Of a stretch of 64,000 nucleotides of DNA, positions 42,077 to 51,281 are shown in pieces; position 1 is the stretch's first letter, and the number at the start of each line of letters is the position of its first letter. This DNA is from Streptomyces sp. NBC_00459 (lineage in GTDB: Bacteria; Actinomycetota; Actinomycetes; Streptomycetales; Streptomycetaceae), in the NCBI RefSeq assembly GCF_036013955.1, contig NZ_CP107903.1, positions 5,394,001 through 5,458,000 on the forward strand. The letters are read 5' to 3'. Both the position numbers and the translations under genes were made by a program. The notes beneath the pieces are model-generated. The model saw only the letters and a program-made list of their open reading frames with translations, made no database searches and was not told the DNA's origin.

Positions 42077-43531
42077 TCAGGCGACCCGGGGGTGGGCCCG
42101 GCCTCCGTGGCGGGCCGAGCCGACCAGGCCCTTGACCGTGGTCAGCCAGCCCGTGGCGACGATCGCGGCGGCCACCCCGAGGCCCAGCTCGCCCACCAGC
42201 GGCAGCGCGATTCCGATCGCGCCGCCGAGCACCCAGGCCATCTGGAGCAGCGTCTCCGAGCGGGCGAACGCGGAGGAGCGGACGTGCTCGGGGACGTCCC
42301 GCTGGATCAGCGCGTCCAGGGACAGTTTGGCGAGGGCCTGGCAGAACCCGGCGACCGCGGCCAGACAGGCGACCAGGGCGGCGCCGAAGAAGATCGCGGC
42401 GACGATCGCCGCGCCGAGGACCACGGCGACCACCGTCACGACGATCAGCTCCGGCGCGCGCTGCTTCACGGCCGCCCCGACCGCCGTACCGAGCGCGTTG
42501 CCCACGCCCGCCGCCACGGCGACCATGCCCAGCGACCACGCGGCGCTCTCCCCGGTCAGCGGATGCTCACGGAGCAGAAAGGCGAGGAAGAAGATCAGGA
42601 AGCCCGACAGACAGCGCAGGGCGGCGTTGGCGGCCAGGGCGTGGGTGACGGCCGTACCGACCGTGCGCAGACCCGGGCGGCGCAGGGTCTCGCGACGGTG
42701 CGGGCCGTGCAGATGCTCCGGGTCGGCGGCCAGCAGGGCGATGTCCTCGCCCTTCGCGGAGTCCACCTTGTGGGGGAGCGTGAAGGACAGGAACGTACCC
42801 ACGATGAAGATCACGAAGGCGCCGTAGAGCGGCCAGCGCGGGCCGAGGGCCTGGAGCCCGGCTCCGATGGGTGCGGCCACACCGGTGGCGAGCAGCCCGC
42901 TCAGTGTGACCCGCGAATTGGCCTTCACCAGCGAGAAGCCGGGTGGCAGGAGGCGGGGTACGACGGCGCTGCGGACCACGCCGTACGCCTTCGAGGCGAC
43001 CAGGACGCCCAGCGCGGCCGGGTACAGCTCGATGCTCCCGGTGGCGACCGCGCCGGCCAGCAGCAGGGCGAGGAGCGCGCGGGCGAGCATCGCGCCGGCC
43101 ATCGCGGCGCGGCGGCCGTGCGGGAGGCGGTCGAGGAGGGGGCCGATCACGGGGGCGAGGAGGGTGAAGGGCGCCATGGTGATGCCGAGATAGATGGCCA
43201 CGCGCCCGCGTGCCTCGTCGGTGGGGACGGAGAAGAACACGGTGGAGGCGAGCGCGATGGTGATCATGACGTCGCCGGCGCCGTTCACCGCGTGCAGTTC
43301 GATGAGCTTGCCGAGCCCGGACTCCCCGGCCCCGTGCGCGTGGGTGGCCTTGCGGATGCCCCGGGCCGTACCGGTCACCGGAAAGTGCAGGGCACGCCCG
43401 ACCGCACGTACGGACCCGTTCATCCGGTCCCGTACGCCACGCCGGCTGTTTTTGGTGCCGGTGCCGCTCCGGTTGCTCCCCTCGGCCCCACCGGTCCCGG
43501 TGGCGTCGTGGGACGACCTCTCGGTTGCCAC
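42077..43531 (-). CDS. MFS transporter
   Basis: 484 residues from GTG 43531 (ATERSSHDATGTG). A hydrophilic N-terminal tail of about 85 residues precedes about 12 membrane segments (for example AGDVMITIALASTVFFSV, MAPFTLLAPVIGPLLDRL with the MFS loop DRLPHGRR, LGVLVASKAYGVVRSAVV, WPLYGAFVIFIVGTFLSFTL). The loop motif and HRRE/MFS fold point to a major facilitator exporter; substrate unknown. A shorter start at ATG 43423 (MNGSVRAVG) is an alternative. It is a single gene, divergent from the DUF3027 gene at 44028. Confidence 0.83.
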   Translation of the reverse strand: MATERSSHDATGTGGAEGSNRSGTGTKNSRRGVRDRMNGSVRAVGRALHFPVTGTARGIRKATHAHGAGESGLGKLIELHAVNGAGDVMITIALASTVFFSVPTDEARGRVAIYLGITMAPFTLLAPVIGPLLDRLPHGRRAAMAGAMLARALLALLLAGAVATGSIELYPAALGVLVASKAYGVVRSAVVPRLLPPGFSLVKANSRVTLSGLLATGVAAPIGAGLQALGPRWPLYGAFVIFIVGTFLSFTLPHKVDSAKGEDIALLAADPEHLHGPHRRETLRRPGLRTVGTAVTHALAANAALRCLSGFLIFFLAFLLREHPLTGESAAWSLGMVAVAAGVGNALGTAVGAAVKQRAPELIVVTVVAVVLGAAIVAAIFFGAALVACLAAVAGFCQALAKLSLDALIQRDVPEHVRSSAFARSETLLQMAWVLGGAIGIALPLVGELGLGVAAAIVATGWLTTVKGLVGSARHGGRAHPRVA

Positions 43532-44027
43532 CCCGCCATAGTGCCCCGAGAACGGCGTACCTAGTGCGGTTACCGCGCGTATGGGGCCGAGTGGGGTGGG
43601 GGAGAACGGGGTTGGGCGAGTGCCTCCGGGTCCGAGTGAGGGTCCCTCAGGGGTCTTTCGGAGATCTCTCGGACGGTTTCGGTGGGGTGTTTTCCGGCCG
43701 TCGAGGGCTGGGAAGAAGTGGGGTGAGAGGCGGGAGAAGGACCAGTGGAAGGGGCGCTGGAGTTGCCACGGTTGGATGTCGGTCGCCACGAACCGTCCCG
43801 TCGGTGTGGGCCCCGGGCGCTGGAGAAGGTAGCGTGCGTAGCGCGCAGTGGCGGTTGTTCTCGGCCGCGCGCCTCTCGGCCATCCCGCAGAATGGATGAC
43901 GTAGGTGCGCCCGAGCGCGATCGGGCGTGAACGTTGACGCGGTCCTCCGGTCCGCTCCGTTCGCACTCGTTCGCACCCCGTCGGGACGGGCGCACTCGTG
44001 AGACGGCGTAGGAGAGAAGCGATACCT
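43532..44027. other. 496-bp gene-free divergent promoter region
   Basis: No convincing gene: the open frames here lack good ribosome sites, known motifs and typical codon bias. TTGACG (43934-43939) may be a -35 box for the gene at 44028, without a clear -10 partner. The stretch from 43580 to 43720 is G-rich with GGGTCTTTCGG and GGAGATCTCTCGGACGG segments that may form structure. I see no repeat or operator that I can name. Confidence 0.45.
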
Positions 44028-44987
44028 GTGAGCGCAGCGACAACGCGAAGCCGCACCCCCGACCGCCTGTGCGCCGAGGCCGTCGACCTCGCCCTTTCGG
44101 CGGCGGAGGAGGCGGCGGCACCAGGCGTGGTGGGTGAACACGCGGGCATGGTGTCGGAAGGGGACCGTGTCGTCACGCACTTCTTCGAGTGCAAGGAGTT
44201 CGGCTACCGGGGCTGGCGCTGGGCGGTGACGGTCGCCCGGGCGTCCCGGGCGAAGCTGGTCACCCTGGACGAAGTGGTGCTCCTTCCGGGCCCCGACGCC
44301 CTTCAGGCACCGGAATGGGTCCCCTGGAGCGAGCGCCTGCGTCCCGGCGACATGGGCCCCGGGGACCTGCTCCCGACGGACGCGGAGGACCTGCGTCTGG
44401 AGCCCGGTTACTCGGGCGAGGACGAACCCCTGCCGAACTCCGTGCTCTCGGCCGCCTCGGCCACGGACTCGGTGGCACTGGCCGCGGATCTGGCGGACGC
44501 CGAGGACGCGGACATCACGGCGGGCTCACCGGCCGACTTCACTGTCGTGCCGGCCCGCGGCTCGATCGCGTCGGTGGCCGAGGAACTGGGCATGCGCCGG
44601 GCGCGCGTCCTGTCGCGGTACGGCCTGCACAGCGCCGCCGACCGCTGGGAGGACGCGTACGGTCCCGCGACGCCCATGGCCCAGGCCGCGCCGGCGACGT
44701 GCGTGAGCTGCGGGTTCCTGGTGGCGATCGGCGGGTCGCTCGGACAGGCGTTCGGCGTGTGTACGAACGAGTTCGCCCCGGCGGACGGGCGTGTGGTCTC
44801 CCTGGCGTACGGCTGCGGGGGGCACTCGGAGGCAGCGGTGATGCCGAAGCCGCCGGTTCCGCCGCCGCACGTGATCGACGAGACGATCGTGGACCCGTTC
44901 CCGCTGCGACCCGCCGCCGACTCCGGGTCGGTGTCGGTGGGCGGGACGGACGCGGACGAGGCTGTGGCGGACCTCGGGCACTCGTAG
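44028..44987 (+). CDS. DUF3027 protein
   Basis: 319 residues. Conserved features: TPDRLCAEAVDLALSAAEE, FFECKEFGYRGWRWAVTVARA, VTLDEVVLLPGPDALQAPEWVPW, then DRWEDAYGP and CVSCGFLVAIGGSLGQAFGVC with a four-cysteine zinc-like cluster near the C terminus, NEFAPADGRVVSLAYGCGGHSE. This is the actinobacterial DUF3027 family. GTG 44028 has GGAGAG upstream. Function unknown; the zinc-like part suggests nucleic-acid or protein binding. A terminator follows at 45017-45047. Confidence 0.88.
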   Translation: MSAATTRSRTPDRLCAEAVDLALSAAEEAAAPGVVGEHAGMVSEGDRVVTHFFECKEFGYRGWRWAVTVARASRAKLVTLDEVVLLPGPDALQAPEWVPWSERLRPGDMGPGDLLPTDAEDLRLEPGYSGEDEPLPNSVLSAASATDSVALAADLADAEDADITAGSPADFTVVPARGSIASVAEELGMRRARVLSRYGLHSAADRWEDAYGPATPMAQAAPATCVSCGFLVAIGGSLGQAFGVCTNEFAPADGRVVSLAYGCGGHSEAAVMPKPPVPPPHVIDETIVDPFPLRPAADSGSVSVGGTDADEAVADLGHS

Positions 44988-45016
44988 TTCCCGGCAGGTG
45001 GTTCCTGGAGAGTGCG

Positions 45017-45047
45017 CGACCCCGCCGAGGCCTGTTCGGCGGGGTCG
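45017..45047. terminator. bidirectional terminator
   Basis: CGACCCCGCCGA (45017-45028) is perfectly complementary to TCGGCGGGGTCG (45036-45047) with the loop GGCCTGT. It separates the convergent DUF3027 and SPFH genes. Confidence 0.88.
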
Positions 45048-45068
45048 TCCCACACGGGCTCCGGCCGG

Positions 45069-45956
45069 CTACTTCTTGGTGCCGTCCACGATGACCGGGG
45101 TGCCGTTCGCGTCCGTGCCGCACGGCACCGCGTACACCGCGTTGTATTTGGCGGCTTCCTTGTAGGCCTCCAGGCACTGGTTGTACAGCACCTTGTCGCT
45201 CAGCGACTTCGCGAGGATCTCGTTGGCGCGGGCGATGCCCTCCGCCTCGATCCGCTTGCGCTCGGCCTCCGCCTTGGCCGTACGCGCCGCCTCGACGGCC
45301 CGCTCGGTGTCCTGCTCCTGCTGGATCTTCTTGTCGATCTGCTCCTGCAGCTTGTCCGACGGCTTCACGTTGCGCAGATTGACGTTGGTGACGTCGATCC
45401 CGCGCGGTTCCAGACGTGCCTTGACGAGGGTGGCGATCTCGGAGCCGATCTGTTCGCGGGCGGAGGCGTAGCCCTCCTCGCTGGTGTGCTTCGCGAAGAC
45501 GTTACGGATGATCTCGCGGCTGTCCGGCACCACCAGCCGCTCCTGGACGGCCTCCTCACTGCCCGCCAGCCGGTACAGCTCCACAGCCCTGGCCGGGATG
45601 ACGGCCCACTTGATGGTGACGTCCGCGTACAGCACCCCGCCCTGCGCCGAGCGGACCTCGACCACGTCCTTGCCGTACATGTCGAGGTCCACGGGACGGG
45701 TGGAGAAGGACGTGACGTCGGTGAACGGAGACTTGAACTGGATACCGGAGGTCAGCGGTTCCCCGACCTTGCCGAAGGTCACCGGTACCCCGACCTCGTA
45801 GGCGCGCACGACATGGACGCACGAGAAGACACCGGCCAGCACGGCGGCGACGACACTGAGCGCCGCCCCGATCTTCCAGCCGCCGGTCTCCCGGCCACGG
45901 CCGACGAGAAACAGCACGACCGCCGTTATGAGCAGCAGTATGGACAGCACGAACAC
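45069..45956 (-). CDS. SPFH/Band 7 (prohibitin-like) membrane protein
   Basis: 295 residues. Two N-terminal hydrophobic segments (FVLSILLLITAVVLFLVG and IGAALSVVAAVLAGVFS) anchor it, followed by an SPFH domain (HVVRAYEVGVPVTFGKVGEPL, IQFKSPFTDVTSFSTRPVDLDMYGKDVVEV, ADVTIKWAVIP) and a coiled coil (KKIQQEQDTERAVEAARTAKAEAERKRIEAEGIA). This is a prohibitin-type membrane scaffold, often linked to protease control or membrane domains. GTG 45956 follows GAGGGGGGA. No NfeD partner is adjacent. Confidence 0.9.
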   Translation of the reverse strand: MFVLSILLLITAVVLFLVGRGRETGGWKIGAALSVVAAVLAGVFSCVHVVRAYEVGVPVTFGKVGEPLTSGIQFKSPFTDVTSFSTRPVDLDMYGKDVVEVRSAQGGVLYADVTIKWAVIPARAVELYRLAGSEEAVQERLVVPDSREIIRNVFAKHTSEEGYASAREQIGSEIATLVKARLEPRGIDVTNVNLRNVKPSDKLQEQIDKKIQQEQDTERAVEAARTAKAEAERKRIEAEGIARANEILAKSLSDKVLYNQCLEAYKEAAKYNAVYAVPCGTDANGTPVIVDGTKK

Positions 45957-46191
45957 GGAAATCCCCCCTCAGGAACAGGTACCGCGTACCTGGTTCGCGG
46001 ACCGGCGCCGCCTCGGGCGCGATCCGCAGGGAATGGTAAGGGGCGCCGGTGACGGCCTGGTGTCTCCCGGGATGTGTGCGGATGTGTTGGGGGTGTGTGC
46101 GGCCCCCGGGGGCCGACCGGGTCCGGTGGGCGGGTGCCCTGTCCGGCGCGGGGTACCTTCTTGCTCACGCCGATGAGGAGAGTGAACGTAC

Positions 46192-49100
46192 GTGAGCAAG
46201 TTCGTGCGACCGGCAGCTGAGGGCGCGGATCCTTTCGGTACGGCCCGTCTGCGCCGGGGTGTTCTGGACGCGTGGGCCACCAGCCCCGCCCGGTTCCGTG
46301 AGGATGCCAACGCCGAGGAGGATCTCGTCCTCGGTGGCTACCGGGACCGGCTCGTCGTCGAGCTCGCCCAGAACGCGGCGGATGCCGCGGCGCGGGCGGG
46401 AGTGCCCGGCCGGCTCCGGCTCACCCTTCGCGACGGTGTCCTCGTCGCCGCCAACACGGGTGCCCCGTTGGACGCCACCGGAGTGGAGTCCCTGTCCACG
46501 CTGCGCGCCTCCGCCAAGCGGGACGCCGAGGAGGCCGGCAAGGGGACGGGCGCCGTCGGACGGTTCGGCGTCGGCTTCGCCGCCGTCCTCGCGGTGAGCG
46601 ACGAGCCCGCCGTCGTCGGGCGGCACGGCGGGGTGCGGTGGGCGCTCGCCGAGGCCCGCGAGCTGGCCGCCGACACCGCCCGGCACAGCCCCGGACTCGG
46701 TGACGAGATCCGGCGCCGCGACGGCCATGTGCCGCTCCTCCGGCTGCCGTTCGCCGCCGAGGGCACCGCGCCGACGCCGTACGACACGGCTGTCATCCTG
46801 CCGTTGCGCGACACCGCCGCCGAGGATCTCGCGGAGCGGCTGCTGAGCGGCGTCGACGACGCGCTGCTGCTGACGCTGCCCGGGCTGGAGGAGGTCGTCA
46901 TCGAGGTGGGGGAGCGCACGCGCACCCTCGGTCGCCGTACCGACGGCGCCCTGACCCTCGTGGAGGACTCCCGGGACGGTACGAGCCGTTGGCGTACCGT
47001 CTCCGCCCACGGGCCCCTGGAATCCGCCCTGTTGGCCGGGCGACCGGTCGAGGAACGGCTGCGTCCGCACTGGTCGGTCACCTGGGCCGTGCCCGTCGAC
47101 GCGGACGGGGCTCCCGTACCGCCCCGGACCAGCCCCGTCGTGCACGCGCCCACGCCGAGCGACGAGCCCCTGGGCGTACCGGCGTTGCTCATCGCCTCGC
47201 TCCCGCTGGACACCGCCCGCCGGCATGCCGCACCCGGCCCGCTCACCGACTTCCTGGTGCAGCGTGCCGCCGACGCGTACACCGAACTCCTCGCCGACTG
47301 GCACCCGGTGGGGGAGGGCATCATCGCGCTCGTACCCGGCCCGCTGGGCAAGAGCGAGCTGGACGGGCAGTTGCGCCAGGCGATCCTCGAACGGCTGCCG
47401 CGCACCGCCTTCCTCCCGCCCGCGCTCGACCCGGGCGACGACGACGAACTGCCCTCCGCCCTGCGCCCCCGGGACGCGGAGGTCGTCGAGGGCGCCGGGT
47501 CCGAGACCGTGCGTGTGCTCGCCGAGGTGCTGCCCACGCTGCTGCCCGCCGGGCTCGAACGCCGGGTGGAACTAAGGACGTTGGGAGTCGCCCGTGTCCC
47601 CCTGACCGAGGCCGTCGACCGGCTCGCCGGCCTGGAGAAGGCGCCCGAGTGGTGGCACCGGCTGTACGACAGCCTGGCCGGCGTCGACCCCGACCGGCTG
47701 ACCGGGCTGCCCGTGCCGCTCGCCGACGGGCGTACGACCATCGGCCCCCGGCAGGTACTGCTGCCCACCGGTGGTGGGGAGGGGCAGGGTGCCCCCGCAC
47801 CCGAGACCCTCGCCCGCCTCGGCCTCAAGGTCGCCCACCAGGAGGCCGCACACCCCCTCCTGGAGAAGCTGGGTGCCCTCCCGGCCACCCCGAGGGCCGT
47901 CCTCACCACCCCGCAGGTGCGGGCCGCCGTCGCCGGCTCGCTGGACGAGGACGCCCGCAGCCTGTCGTGGGACGACGAAGACACCCCCGACGCCGAGGAG
48001 TTGGCCGACACGGTCCTCGCCCTCGTGCGGGACGCGGGCCTCGAACCCGGCGACGAGCCGTGGCTGGGCGCCCTAGCCCTCCCCGACGAGGACGGCGAGC
48101 TGTCCCCCGCCGGTGAACTCGTCCTCCCCGGCAGCCCGTTCGCCCAGGTGATCAGGGAAGACGAACTGGCGACGGTGGACGCCGAGTTGGCGGAGAAGTG
48201 GGGCGAGCAGCCGCTGGCCGCGTGTGGAGTCCTGGCGAACTTCGCCTTGGTCCGCGCCACCGACGTCGTCCTCGACCCGGACGAACTGGAGCCCCGGGAC
48301 AGCGACTTCGCCGAACCCGACGACCCGGGCCTGCTCGACGCCGTGGACGTGTGGAGCGAAGACATCCTCGACCGCTTCCCCGACTCGCCCGTGCCTCCCG
48401 TCGCCACCGAACTGGTCGCCGTACGCGATCTGGACCTGGTCGACGACGACCGCTGGCCCCAGGCCCTCGCCCTCCTGGCCCGGCCGCCCCTGCGGGACGC
48501 GATCGTCCAGCCGGTGCGCGTGCTGCTGCCCGACGGCACGCATGAGCTCGTACGGCCGTACACGGCATGGTGGTTGCGCGGAAACCCGGTGCTGGACGGG
48601 AGGCGCCCCGCCGGTCTGCTGGCGGCCGGCGGAGACCCGCTCCTGCGCGGCCTGTACGAGGAGGCCGACGCCACCGGGTTCGACGACGAGCAGGTGCTGC
48701 GGGCGCTGGGCGTACGGACGTCGGTGGCCGCCCTCCTCGACGAGCCGGGCGGCGCCGCCGAACTGCTGGACCGCCTCGCCGATCCCGACCGCGAGGTGAG
48801 CGGGGCCCAACTGCACGCTCTCTACGGGGCGTTGGCCGACCTCGACCCGGAACAGGTCACGCTGCCAGACGACTTGCGGGCCGTGGTCGACGGGCACGTG
48901 GAGGTCGTGGACGCGGCCGACGCGGTGGTCGTCGACTCACCCGACCTGCTGCCGTTCACGGCGGGGGTGCCGCTGCTCCCCGTACGCCCGGCGAGGGCGG
49001 CCGAGCTGGCCGAGCTGTTCCAGGTACGGCGGCTGAGCGAGTCGGTGACGGGCGAGGTGACGTCGGAGGGATCGGAGCACGACGTACCTGAGTCGGTACG

Positions 49101-49341
49101 GGTACTGCTTGGTCCGGCGACGCCGGCCACGTACGTCGAGCACGAGGAGCTCGTCGTCGACGGCGTGGAGCTGGACTGGCGGCGGACCCGGGACGGCGTG
49201 GTGCACGCCTCGACGCTGGAGGGCGTCGCGGCGGGCCTCGCCTGGGCGGCCGGACAGTGGCCGCGGCGGTTCGAGGTGGCGGCACTGATCGAGGACCCGT
49301 CGCGGACGACGGAGCTGGCGCGGGATCGCTGGTTCGACTGA
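46192..49341 (+). CDS. sacsin-like GHKL ATPase-domain protein
   Basis: 1049 residues. The N-terminal ATP-binding fold is sacsin/Hsp90-like: ELAQNAADAA at 57-66 (N box with Asn/Asp), VAANTGAPLDATGVESL, and RFGVGFAAV at 124-132 (ATP lid glycine motif). The remaining about 850 residues are unlike known domains, acidic and rich in short helical repeats, ending in VDGVELDWRRTRDGVVHASTLEGVAAGLAWAAGQWP. GTG 46192 follows GAGGAGAG. Streptomyces have such proteins as molecular chaperone-like or DUF-type conserved core genes; biochemical activity is not shown. It diverges from the SPFH gene. Confidence 0.85.
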   Translation: MSKFVRPAAEGADPFGTARLRRGVLDAWATSPARFREDANAEEDLVLGGYRDRLVVELAQNAADAAARAGVPGRLRLTLRDGVLVAANTGAPLDATGVESLSTLRASAKRDAEEAGKGTGAVGRFGVGFAAVLAVSDEPAVVGRHGGVRWALAEARELAADTARHSPGLGDEIRRRDGHVPLLRLPFAAEGTAPTPYDTAVILPLRDTAAEDLAERLLSGVDDALLLTLPGLEEVVIEVGERTRTLGRRTDGALTLVEDSRDGTSRWRTVSAHGPLESALLAGRPVEERLRPHWSVTWAVPVDADGAPVPPRTSPVVHAPTPSDEPLGVPALLIASLPLDTARRHAAPGPLTDFLVQRAADAYTELLADWHPVGEGIIALVPGPLGKSELDGQLRQAILERLPRTAFLPPALDPGDDDELPSALRPRDAEVVEGAGSETVRVLAEVLPTLLPAGLERRVELRTLGVARVPLTEAVDRLAGLEKAPEWWHRLYDSLAGVDPDRLTGLPVPLADGRTTIGPRQVLLPTGGGEGQGAPAPETLARLGLKVAHQEAAHPLLEKLGALPATPRAVLTTPQVRAAVAGSLDEDARSLSWDDEDTPDAEELADTVLALVRDAGLEPGDEPWLGALALPDEDGELSPAGELVLPGSPFAQVIREDELATVDAELAEKWGEQPLAACGVLANFALVRATDVVLDPDELEPRDSDFAEPDDPGLLDAVDVWSEDILDRFPDSPVPPVATELVAVRDLDLVDDDRWPQALALLARPPLRDAIVQPVRVLLPDGTHELVRPYTAWWLRGNPVLDGRRPAGLLAAGGDPLLRGLYEEADATGFDDEQVLRALGVRTSVAALLDEPGGAAELLDRLADPDREVSGAQLHALYGALADLDPEQVTLPDDLRAVVDGHVEVVDAADAVVVDSPDLLPFTAGVPLLPVRPARAAELAELFQVRRLSESVTGEVTSEGSEHDVPESVRVLLGPATPATYVEHEELVVDGVELDWRRTRDGVVHASTLEGVAAGLAWAAGQWPRRFEVAALIEDPSRTTELARDRWFD

Positions 49342-49500
49342 GGCGGAAGCGGAGGCGGGGGCTCGGTCCGAGTCTCTGGGGCGAGAAGGCTGGTGGGCGG
49401 GCGCGGACGCCGGAGGGGTGTCCGCGCCGGGCCGTCGGCCGACAGGCCTCGCCCTGCGACGGTAACGCGAAGGCAAAATCTCCGCGGTCGGTGCAACATT
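49342..49500. other. gene-free stretch downstream of the sacsin-like gene
   Basis: 159 bp without a recognisable gene, repeat or terminator hairpin strong enough to call. The conserved leader of the secreted protein gene begins at about 49501. Confidence 0.4.
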
Positions 49501-49658
49501 CCGCAACTTCCGTACAACCATTCCCATCCGTCACGGATCTGAGCGTGCGAGTCAAGAGACTCCCAGATCACTTGGGCCCGGGTGCGACTGCGCGTGGTGC
49601 GGACGGACTCCGTACGGATGTGCACCACCGGGCCCCCCTTCTCCACTTGGGGAAACGC
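49501..49658 (+). repeat. conserved leader, copy A (before secreted protein 1)
   Basis: CCGTACAACCATTCCC (49510-49525) is followed by GTCACGGATCTGAG (49530-49543), then GATCACTTGGGCCC (49566-49579), and GGGCCCCCCTTCTCC with CTTGGGGAAACGC just before the start codon. Copies B (55230-55374), C (56731-56877) and D (50866-50933, partial) share these blocks. The first block probably carries the promoter and the last the ribosome site (GGGGA). The sigma factor cannot be named from the sequence. Confidence 0.8.
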
Positions 49659-50456
49659 ATGCGCATACGTGCCACCGTGGTCGCCGTCACCGGCGCCCTG
49701 GCCCTCTCCGCCTTCGTCGTGCCTGCCGCGCAGGCCGCTGCGGCGCCCGATGTCACCTTCACCAAGGTGACGATCAACAACGGCAAGCCGATCGTCGCCA
49801 AGGCCACGGGGACCACCTCCGTGGCGGTGACGTACACGTTCAAGTACGCCGCCGGGACGGACATCAGCTCGGACAAGCTCATGGTCCTTCCGTTCCTTTA
49901 CGTGGGGCCCGTCGACGTGAACAAGGTCCGCCTCGGCGGCGACGACCCCGCTACCTGCACGGCCACCTCGTCGACCACCGCCAGCTGCAAGTCCACCTTC
50001 GCCCTGAACACCAGCGGAGACGACGCCAGGCTCCGGAACACGGACGCGCGCACGTGGAAGGTGGGCGCCGTCGCCGTCGCCATCTCGGACGGGGGCGAAT
50101 ACAAGGCCCAGGGCGACCTCGGCACGACCCAGGTCAAGTTCCACTCGAAGCTCAACACCGACGCCACCCCGGAGCCGGTCCGCAAGGGCGCGACCATCAC
50201 GGTCAAGGGCACCCTGACCCGCGCCAACTGGAACACCGGTAAGTACACGGGCTACGTCAACGCCCCGGTGACGCTCCAGTTCAAGAAGAAGGGCGCCACC
50301 ACCTTCACCACCGTCAAGACGGTCAAGGCGGGTGCCGCCGGCGCCCTGAAGACCACGGTCAAGGCGACGGTCGACGGTACGTACCGGTTCGCGTTCGCGG
50401 GCTCCTCGACGACGGCGCCGATCAACGCTGTCGGGGATGTCATCGACGTGAAGTAG
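49659..50456 (+). CDS. secreted protein 1 of the DUF5707-like paralogue family
   Basis: 265 residues with a Sec signal (MRIRATVVAVTGALALSAF, cleavage after AQA). The mature protein has two beta-rich parts: KVTINNGKPIVAKATGTTSVAVTYTFKYAAGTDISSDKL, a cysteine pair (PATCTATSSTTASCKS), then ITVKGTLTRANWNTGKYTGY and LQFKKKGATTFTTVKTVKA, an Ig-like fold common in Streptomyces secreted proteins. The ending is VIDVK. DUF5707 is my recollection of the family name. ATG 49659 follows GGGGAAACGC. It is shorter than its two paralogues by about 45 residues. A strong terminator lies 57 bp downstream. Function unknown. Confidence 0.82.
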   Translation: MRIRATVVAVTGALALSAFVVPAAQAAAAPDVTFTKVTINNGKPIVAKATGTTSVAVTYTFKYAAGTDISSDKLMVLPFLYVGPVDVNKVRLGGDDPATCTATSSTTASCKSTFALNTSGDDARLRNTDARTWKVGAVAVAISDGGEYKAQGDLGTTQVKFHSKLNTDATPEPVRKGATITVKGTLTRANWNTGKYTGYVNAPVTLQFKKKGATTFTTVKTVKAGAAGALKTTVKATVDGTYRFAFAGSSTTAPINAVGDVIDVK

Positions 50457-50512
50457 GCGGAGTGCGGGCTGCAGGGCTCGTACGACGAATGACGAACGAC
50501 AAGTGACGAACG

Positions 50513-50549
50513 AAGGCCGGAGCCGCCCAGCCAGGGCGGCGCCGGCCTT
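50513..50549. terminator. bidirectional terminator
   Basis: AAGGCCGGAGCCGCCC (50513-50528) pairs with GGGCGGCGCCGGCCTT (50534-50549), a 16-bp stem with one A-G mismatch and the loop AGCCA. It ends secreted protein 1 and the convergent gene at 50567. Confidence 0.88.
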
Positions 50550-50566
50550 TGCGTTTCGGGCTCCGC

Positions 50567-50797
50567 TCAGTCGGCCTCGGCTTCGAGGAAGTACTCGTAG
50601 CGGTCCAGATCGAGACCGATCCCGGTCAGCCGCCGGAACGCCTCTGCCTGTGCGCCTTTCAGCGGGTACACGTCGGTGATGCGGGCGGGCGGAATGCCGA
50701 GCAGTTCGGACGCGTCGTCCACACTCAGGGCGAAGACGTCCGCGACCGAGTCCGGGGTGTCGGCGCCGTTCGCATAGCGGGAGATGAGGAACCTCAC
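50567..50797 (-). CDS. small conserved hypothetical protein
   Basis: 76 residues from GTG 50797 (RFLISRYANGADTPDSVADV), with AAAGG 8 bases upstream. The core LSVDDASELLGIPPARITDVYPLKGAQAEAFRRLTGIGLDL-YEYFLEAEAD looks like a helical mini-domain that is often part of immunity or antitoxin-type proteins, but I cannot assign a named family. Convergent with secreted protein 1. Confidence 0.72.
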   Translation of the reverse strand: MRFLISRYANGADTPDSVADVFALSVDDASELLGIPPARITDVYPLKGAQAEAFRRLTGIGLDLDRYEYFLEAEAD

Positions 50798-50865
50798 TTC
50801 TGAACCTTTCAGTGGAAGGTGACGGATGTTACGTGCCAGGCAGGTGTTGGATCTTCGCCCGCAGT

Positions 50866-50933
50866 GCATCCATCCCGCCCGTCGCAGATCTGAGCACGCG
50901 GGTCGACCGGCTCAACTATCACTGGTGACACGT
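50866..50933 (+). repeat. conserved leader, copy D (partial)
   Basis: Contains CATCCATCCCGCCCGTCG, CAGATCTGAGCACGCGGGTCGACCGGCTCAACTATCACT, which match the promoter-proximal and middle blocks of copies A-C. The GGGCCCCCCTTCTCC-type block and the ribosome site are missing, and the start codon follows immediately. It fronts a decayed gene. Confidence 0.7.
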
Positions 50934-51211
50934 ATGCGCATACATGTCACCGTGGCCGTCAAGCTCGGGACCACGGGTCATGTCTCTGTCCCGCTCATCT
51001 TCACGCTGACCTACGGCGCTGAGGCCGACATCACCGCCGACGAATTCTTCGTCGACGCGTACGTCTACCGGGGTTCCTTCACCACGGAGACCGTGACGTG
51101 GGAAAACAAGACACAGCCAAGTCCTAGGTCAACGGCTACTACCGCTTCAGCTACGCGGGCATCACGTCCACCGCGGGTATCGCCACGGGTGTCTACGTCG
51201 ACGTGAAGTGA
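50934..51211 (+). pseudogene. decayed fourth copy of the DUF5707-like secreted protein family
   Basis: The frame starts MRIHVTVAVKLG (family signal start) but skips most of the signal and first domain, resuming at VSVPLIFTLTYGAEADITADEFFVD, then breaks after TVTWENKT. In another frame the family ending appears: VNGYYRFSYAGITSTAGIATG, then VYVDVK and TGA at 51209-51211. At least two internal deletions and a frameshift are needed. The intact paralogues show VTYTLTHGADVDITAEDFF and RYVFTG...FIDVK. Not functional as a secreted family member. Confidence 0.78.
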
Positions 51212-51281
51212 GCGGTCTCCTGAAGTGACAGCCACCGCCCCCAGGGGAAGACAGACCCCCGTCCCTCTGCTCAGCGGGTGG

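Noticed and set aside
43525..43899. Forward open frame of 124 residues in the divergent region
   Set aside because: Gly/Arg-rich composition, no ribosome site and no conserved motif; overlaps the MFS gene start.
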